From: Pseudomonadota bacterium | GTDB taxonomy: Bacteria > Myxococcota_A > Polyangia > Polyangiales > Polyangiaceae | NCBI GenBank assembly: GCA_023432025.1 | Contig: JAEYVE010000049.1 | Location: 1-8,767 of the forward strand | Reading direction: 5' to 3' | Length of the DNA stretch: 8,767 nucleotides | Shown: positions 6,074-8,767 of the stretch, one piece after another | How the letters are laid out: the number at the start of each line of letters is the position of its first letter | Numbering within the stretch: position 1 is the first letter of the stretch | Translations under genes and position numbers: made by a program | Notes under the pieces: model-generated | Told to the model about the DNA's origin: nothing | The model's input: only the letters and a program-made list of their open reading frames with translations | Databases searched by the model: none

Positions 6074-7891
6074 TCAAAACGGATTGTCTCGCACGATCCC
6101 TTCGCTCTTCGGCTTGCTCGTGCTCGGTTTTGGCGCGGTGGCCGGAGAGACCGGTTTTTTGACGGTGACCGCAGGCGCCGTGGACTTGGCGCTCGCGGTG
6201 CTTGTGCTGACGGGTTTGCTCGAGGGCGCGGCTTTGCGCGGCGCGGCGGTCTGGGGCGGCGGCGTGACCTCGGCGGCGCTGTTCGCAGGTTCGTTTGGTG
6301 TGGCTTCCACCTTCTCCGTCGCTTCCTTGCCGTCTGGCTCGGCGGCGCTCGTGGCAGCGCTCGGCGAAGCGGGTGGCGTGACCTGCGGCGCGCGGGTTTC
6401 GTCTGCTGCTGTCGTCACGGCGGCGGGACGGTCTGCGGGGGGCGGTTGCTCGCCTCCGCGGAGCGCGAAAAATCCGCCGAGCAGCGCCGCGCACGCGACG
6501 GCCACGGTGGCGGGGCGGCTCAGACCACGCTTCTTTCGGAAGTCAGGGAGCTCGTCGTCGGAGAGTGAAGCCACCGACTGCGAGACCGAGCTGGGCGTGA
6601 GGGGGCCCGCGGGAAAGTAAGAAGGCGCCGAAGAAGGCGAGAGTGAGGGCGCTGCTGCGGACAGCGCCGGGAAGCCGGAAGCGGGACCGGCGTTGGGAGC
6701 CGTGGGCCCGTGGGCAGCAGCCGTGGGTGAGGGATTCGGGCGCGCGGCTGACGAACCAGCGACAAGCCCTGCGCCTTCGAGCGCGGGCGCGGGCGCGGAG
6801 CTGGTGGTGGCTGGCGAGTTGGCAGCCGGGGGTGCAACGCTCGCGGTGTCGGCTCCCGATTCAGCGGCAAGAGGCGCAGCTTCGGGCGCAACGCTCGCGG
6901 TGTTGGAATCCGACTCAGTTGCGAGAGGCGCGGCTTCGAGCGCAGCCGTGGGCGCAACGCTCGCGGTGTCGGCTTCCGACTCAGTTGCGGAGGGCGCTTC
7001 TTCGATGACTCGAGTCGGAAGAGGTGCAGTGAGCGCTGACGATTCGGCTTCAGTTGCGTGGGCCGCATCAGCCGCCGGCGTGGGCGCGGAAGCGGCGGTG
7101 GAGTCCGTGAAGGCTTGCTCCGACGGAGGCTGTCTCGGTGGTTCTGATGCGACGAGCGGGGCGTCGCCCTTCTGTGCATCGGATGAGGTTTCCGCGGGGG
7201 GCGGCTGTGAGGCCGCGTTTGGCGGTGTGGAGCCCCTCATTCCGAGCTTCGCGACGCCGGTGCGCGTGGAAATGGGGCCTTTGGACAGGGCGCTCTTGGC
7301 GCCGGTGCCTTGCGGGGGCGAGCTGGGCCGCGGAACCGACGGCTTGGACGGAGCTTCGGGCTCGTCGACGATGGCGACCGACGGCATGGCCGAGACCTTG
7401 ACCACTTGCTTGGTGAACCCCGACGGCGCCGGGGTGCTGGGCGGAGGTGAGGAGGAGCGCGATGACGGCGCAGCGGGGTCCTGCAGCGAGCCGAATAGGT
7501 CGGGATCCGTGCTCATTCGACGTCGACCGTTCGAAGGCGGGCCCTCGTTCGTCTTGGCCACAGCGCCAAACGACTTGGTGACGGAGTCGTTCGTCTTGGC
7601 CACAGCGCCGAACGATTTGGTGACGGAGTCGTTCGCCTTGGCCACAGCGCCGAACGATTTGGTGACGGAGTCGTTCGTCTTGGCCACAGCGCCGAGCTTG
7701 CTTGTTTTCGCCTGAGCGAGCGCGCCTCCGTTTGGCGTTGCACCGACGGCCCACGCGGGCCGGAGCTTTCTGGCGAGCGCTTCGGCACGCTCCACATCGA
7801 AGTGAGGCGGTGCCTTGGCCGAAGTGGGAAAGTTGCCTTTCGAGGAGTCGGCGCCGCCGATTTCCGAGGAGTTTTCGCTCGGTTTGGTCAT
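6074..7891 (-). CDS. Large Pro/Ala/Ser-rich single-pass membrane protein with tandem repeats (function unknown)
   Basis: A protein of 605 residues from the ATG at 7891, or 613 from a GTG at 7915; neither start has a clear ribosome site. Not recognised as a named family. There is no N-terminal signal peptide. Residues 31-50 are a short amphipathic stretch (DVERAEALARKLRPAW). Residues 67-115 hold three and a half copies of GAVAKTNDSVTKSF. A long disordered region follows, with degenerate 18-22 residue repeats (ASVAP, ATES cores) at about 290-355. DDELPDFRKKRG then precedes one membrane helix at about 457-476 (ATVAVACAALLGGFFAL). The last 130 residues are Pro/Ala/Thr/Lys-rich and end in IVRDNPF. 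The positive charges before the helix predict the long N-terminal part in the cytoplasm and the tail outside, a layout seen in TonB-like and kinase-associated linker proteins, but no such domain is present. It is divergent from the amidase-like gene and ends at its own terminator. Confidence 0.8.
   Translation of the reverse strand: MTKPSENSSEIGGADSSKGNFPTSAKAPPHFDVERAEALARKLRPAWAVGATPNGGALAQAKTSKLGAVAKTNDSVTKSFGAVAKANDSVTKSFGAVAKTNDSVTKSFGAVAKTNEGPPSNGRRRMSTDPDLFGSLQDPAAPSSRSSSPPPSTPAPSGFTKQVVKVSAMPSVAIVDEPEAPSKPSVPRPSSPPQGTGAKSALSKGPISTRTGVAKLGMRGSTPPNAASQPPPAETSSDAQKGDAPLVASEPPRQPPSEQAFTDSTAASAPTPAADAAHATEAESSALTAPLPTRVIEEAPSATESEADTASVAPTAALEAAPLATESDSNTASVAPEAAPLAAESGADTASVAPPAANSPATTSSAPAPALEGAGLVAGSSAARPNPSPTAAAHGPTAPNAGPASGFPALSAAAPSLSPSSAPSYFPAGPLTPSSVSQSVASLSDDELPDFRKKRGLSRPATVAVACAALLGGFFALRGGEQPPPADRPAAVTTAADETRAPQVTPPASPSAATSAAEPDGKEATEKVEATPNEPANSAAEVTPPPQTAAPRKAAPSSKPVSTSTASAKSTAPAVTVKKPVSPATAPKPSTSKPKSEGIVRDNPF
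6831..7016 (-). repeat. Degenerate 54/66-bp coding repeats
   Basis: The block GCAACGCTCGCGGTG recurs with its downstream sequence at 6834, 6888 and 6954, spacings of 54 and 66 bases; the longer unit carries 12 extra bases. On the coding strand this gives 18- and 22-residue repeats built around ASVAP and ATES/AAES. The copies are more diverged than the 42-bp repeat, so this expansion is probably older. Confidence 0.75.
7547..7695 (-). repeat. 42-bp tandem repeat, about 3.5 copies, inside the membrane protein gene
   Basis: Full units occupy 7547-7588, 7589-7630 and 7631-7672, with a partial unit to about 7695. Units 2 and 3 differ at one base and units 1 and 2 at two. Each unit encodes GAVAKTNDSVTKSF. 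The length is a multiple of three, so changes in copy number keep the reading frame. Two of the three differences are silent and the third changes Thr to Ala. Confidence 0.95.
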
Positions 7892-8041
7892 CGAGATGGT
7901 GGCGCACGGTATCACCGAGGAAGCCCTCAGCCAATGTGACCTGTCGCCTGCAATCTTCTGGCGTGGGCGTGTTCGCGTGCGACGGATTCTTGGCCGGTGT
8001 CTTCGCGTGTCTCGGGGTTTCGCGTTACACAGGGCTCGACC
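7892..8041. promoter_or_regulatory. Divergent upstream region with three TTCGCGT boxes
   Basis: About 150 bases separate the two divergent starts and should contain promoters for both genes. TTCGCGT occurs at 7972-7978, 8002-8008 and 8019-8025, spaced 30 and 17 bases. The first two sit in similar contexts (GTGTTCGCGTG and GTCTTCGCGTG). No confident -35/-10 pair was found on either strand. AGGG at 8031-8034 is a likely ribosome-binding site for the plus-strand gene, seven bases before its ATG. Confidence 0.4.
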
Positions 8042-8767
8042 ATGTGGCGCCCCGCGGCTGTCTCTTTTCTCATTGTTGCAGGCTCGTGCGTCGGCATCGT
8101 GTCGGCGTGCTCGCCGTCTTCGAATGAGACGCAGTCGGGTGGGGAGGGCGTGGCTTCTCAGCCGCTCTCAGCGTCATCTTTCGATGCAGCTGGCGAGCTC
8201 GAGCCGCTCCCCGAACGCGCGCACGTCGTTGCACGATCGGATGATTTGGCGCTTCGCGCATCGACGCTGGCCGACCTGAAAGCCGGAGAGCTGCTCGAAC
8301 GAGCGGGACGCTTGCGTGAGCGGTCGTGGCGCAGGGACGCCAAGAAAGTGGACGCGCTCGAAGCCATCGAAGCCTACTCGTCGGCCGCCGCGCTTTCGTG
8401 GCCGGGCGCGTGCGATGCGGGTTTGTCTGCTGCTCTGTTGCTCGGCGAGCTGAACCTGGATCCCAAGCAGACGTACCGCGACGTTTACGTTGCATCACGG
8501 CGGCAGCCGACCGCCAGCTGTCGTGACCGAGCAGAAGCGGCGCTTGCGGTTCTCGCCGCTCACCGCCCCAAAGACGATGAGCTTGCCCAGCTGGCGGCAG
8601 GAGCGAAGCCCGAGACCCGGCCGAGCGCTTCCGCGGCTGCCCACGCCGGGCACGCCGAGTCGCACGTCGTCGTTCCCGAGGTGCTCGAAAAGACGCTCGG
8701 CGCACCTTCGAAAATGACGAAAGTCGAGCCCTACGGCGCAATGGATTCGGCGCGCATCGTCGTGCAC
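8042..8767 (+). CDS. Lipoprotein, probable N-acetylmuramoyl-L-alanine amidase with AMIN domain (3' end outside window)
   Basis: The frame from the ATG at 8042 stays open for 242 codons to the right edge. AGGG seven bases upstream supports the start. The N-terminus is a lipoprotein signal: MWRPAAVSFLIVAGS, then the lipobox VSAC with Cys23 as the lipidated residue. A Ser/Gly/Glu-rich linker (24-70) leads to an alpha-helical, TPR-like region at about 76-175 (LLERAGRLRERSW, ALEAIEAYSSAAALSW, CRDRAEAALAVLAAHRP). An Ala/His-rich linker follows. The last residues, KVEPYGAMDSARIVVH, resemble the first strand of an AMIN domain, which in cell-wall amidases precedes the zinc Amidase_3 domain. If so, the enzyme cuts the amide bond between MurNAc and L-Ala in the periplasm. 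The catalytic part is not visible, so the amidase call is inference from this short motif and the known layout; other AMIN-domain secretion or pilus proteins are possible. Confidence 0.8.
   Translation, partial: MWRPAAVSFLIVAGSCVGIVSACSPSSNETQSGGEGVASQPLSASSFDAAGELEPLPERAHVVARSDDLALRASTLADLKAGELLERAGRLRERSWRRDAKKVDALEAIEAYSSAAALSWPGACDAGLSAALLLGELNLDPKQTYRDVYVASRRQPTASCRDRAEAALAVLAAHRPKDDELAQLAAGAKPETRPSASAAAHAGHAESHVVVPEVLEKTLGAPSKMTKVEPYGAMDSARIVVH

Noticed and set aside
7547..7695. CRISPR-like array
   Set aside because: The repeats are directly adjacent with no unique spacers and lie in frame inside a gene.
6693..7715. Long plus-strand open frame opposite the low-complexity membrane protein
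   Set aside because: It is a shadow: the opposite frame has the membrane helix, a fitting terminator and a start in the divergent region. The Gly/Ala/Ser bias simply mirrors it.

Overview
The window is high-GC DNA with long open frames on both strands and GC-rich third codon positions. Its proteins are of types common in Myxococcota (myxobacteria, probably the Polyangia/Sorangium side): a very long TPR protein, an FHA-domain sigma-54 activator with no receiver domain, a secreted TPR-PEGA protein, a Pro/Ala/Ser-rich single-pass membrane protein and a lipoprotein-type amidase. The lineage is inferred from protein types and composition; no marker gene is present. Nothing suggests a phage, IS element, CRISPR array or rRNA/tRNA gene.

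Layout. (1) 3-2164 (+): the 3' part of a TPR protein gene that enters from the left edge. It is broken by an apparent one-base deletion near 1713, just inside a C-terminal domain that looks like a degenerate M48 metallopeptidase. (2) 2165-2506: no gene. A strong intrinsic terminator with a GAAA tetraloop (2226-2260) and several further hairpins lie between convergent genes. (3) 2507-3247 (-): a small secreted outer-membrane beta-barrel protein. (4) 3248-3361: divergent promoter region with a perfect 12-bp palindrome. (5) 3362-4675 (+): FHA-AAA+-Fis sigma-54 activator. (6) 4676-4734: convergent junction with overlapping inverted repeats. (7) 4735-5874 (-): TPR-PEGA protein with signal peptide. 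(8) 5875-6073: its leader plus an intrinsic terminator for the next gene. (9) 6074-7891 (-): large low-complexity membrane protein with a near-perfect 42-bp tandem repeat. (10) 7892-8041: divergent upstream region with three TTCGCGT boxes. (11) 8042 to the right edge (+): lipoprotein whose last visible residues look like the start of an AMIN domain, so probably an N-acetylmuramoyl-L-alanine amidase.

How the genes work together: several products are predicted to act at the cell envelope (outer-membrane barrel, PEGA protein, single-pass membrane protein, amidase lipoprotein). The one regulator is divergent from the barrel gene, so the barrel gene is its nearest candidate target; this is inference from position. 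I saw no coherent new multi-gene system. The observations most worth checking are the frameshift, the pseudo-M48 domain, the 14-residue tandem repeat and the unusual FHA domain.
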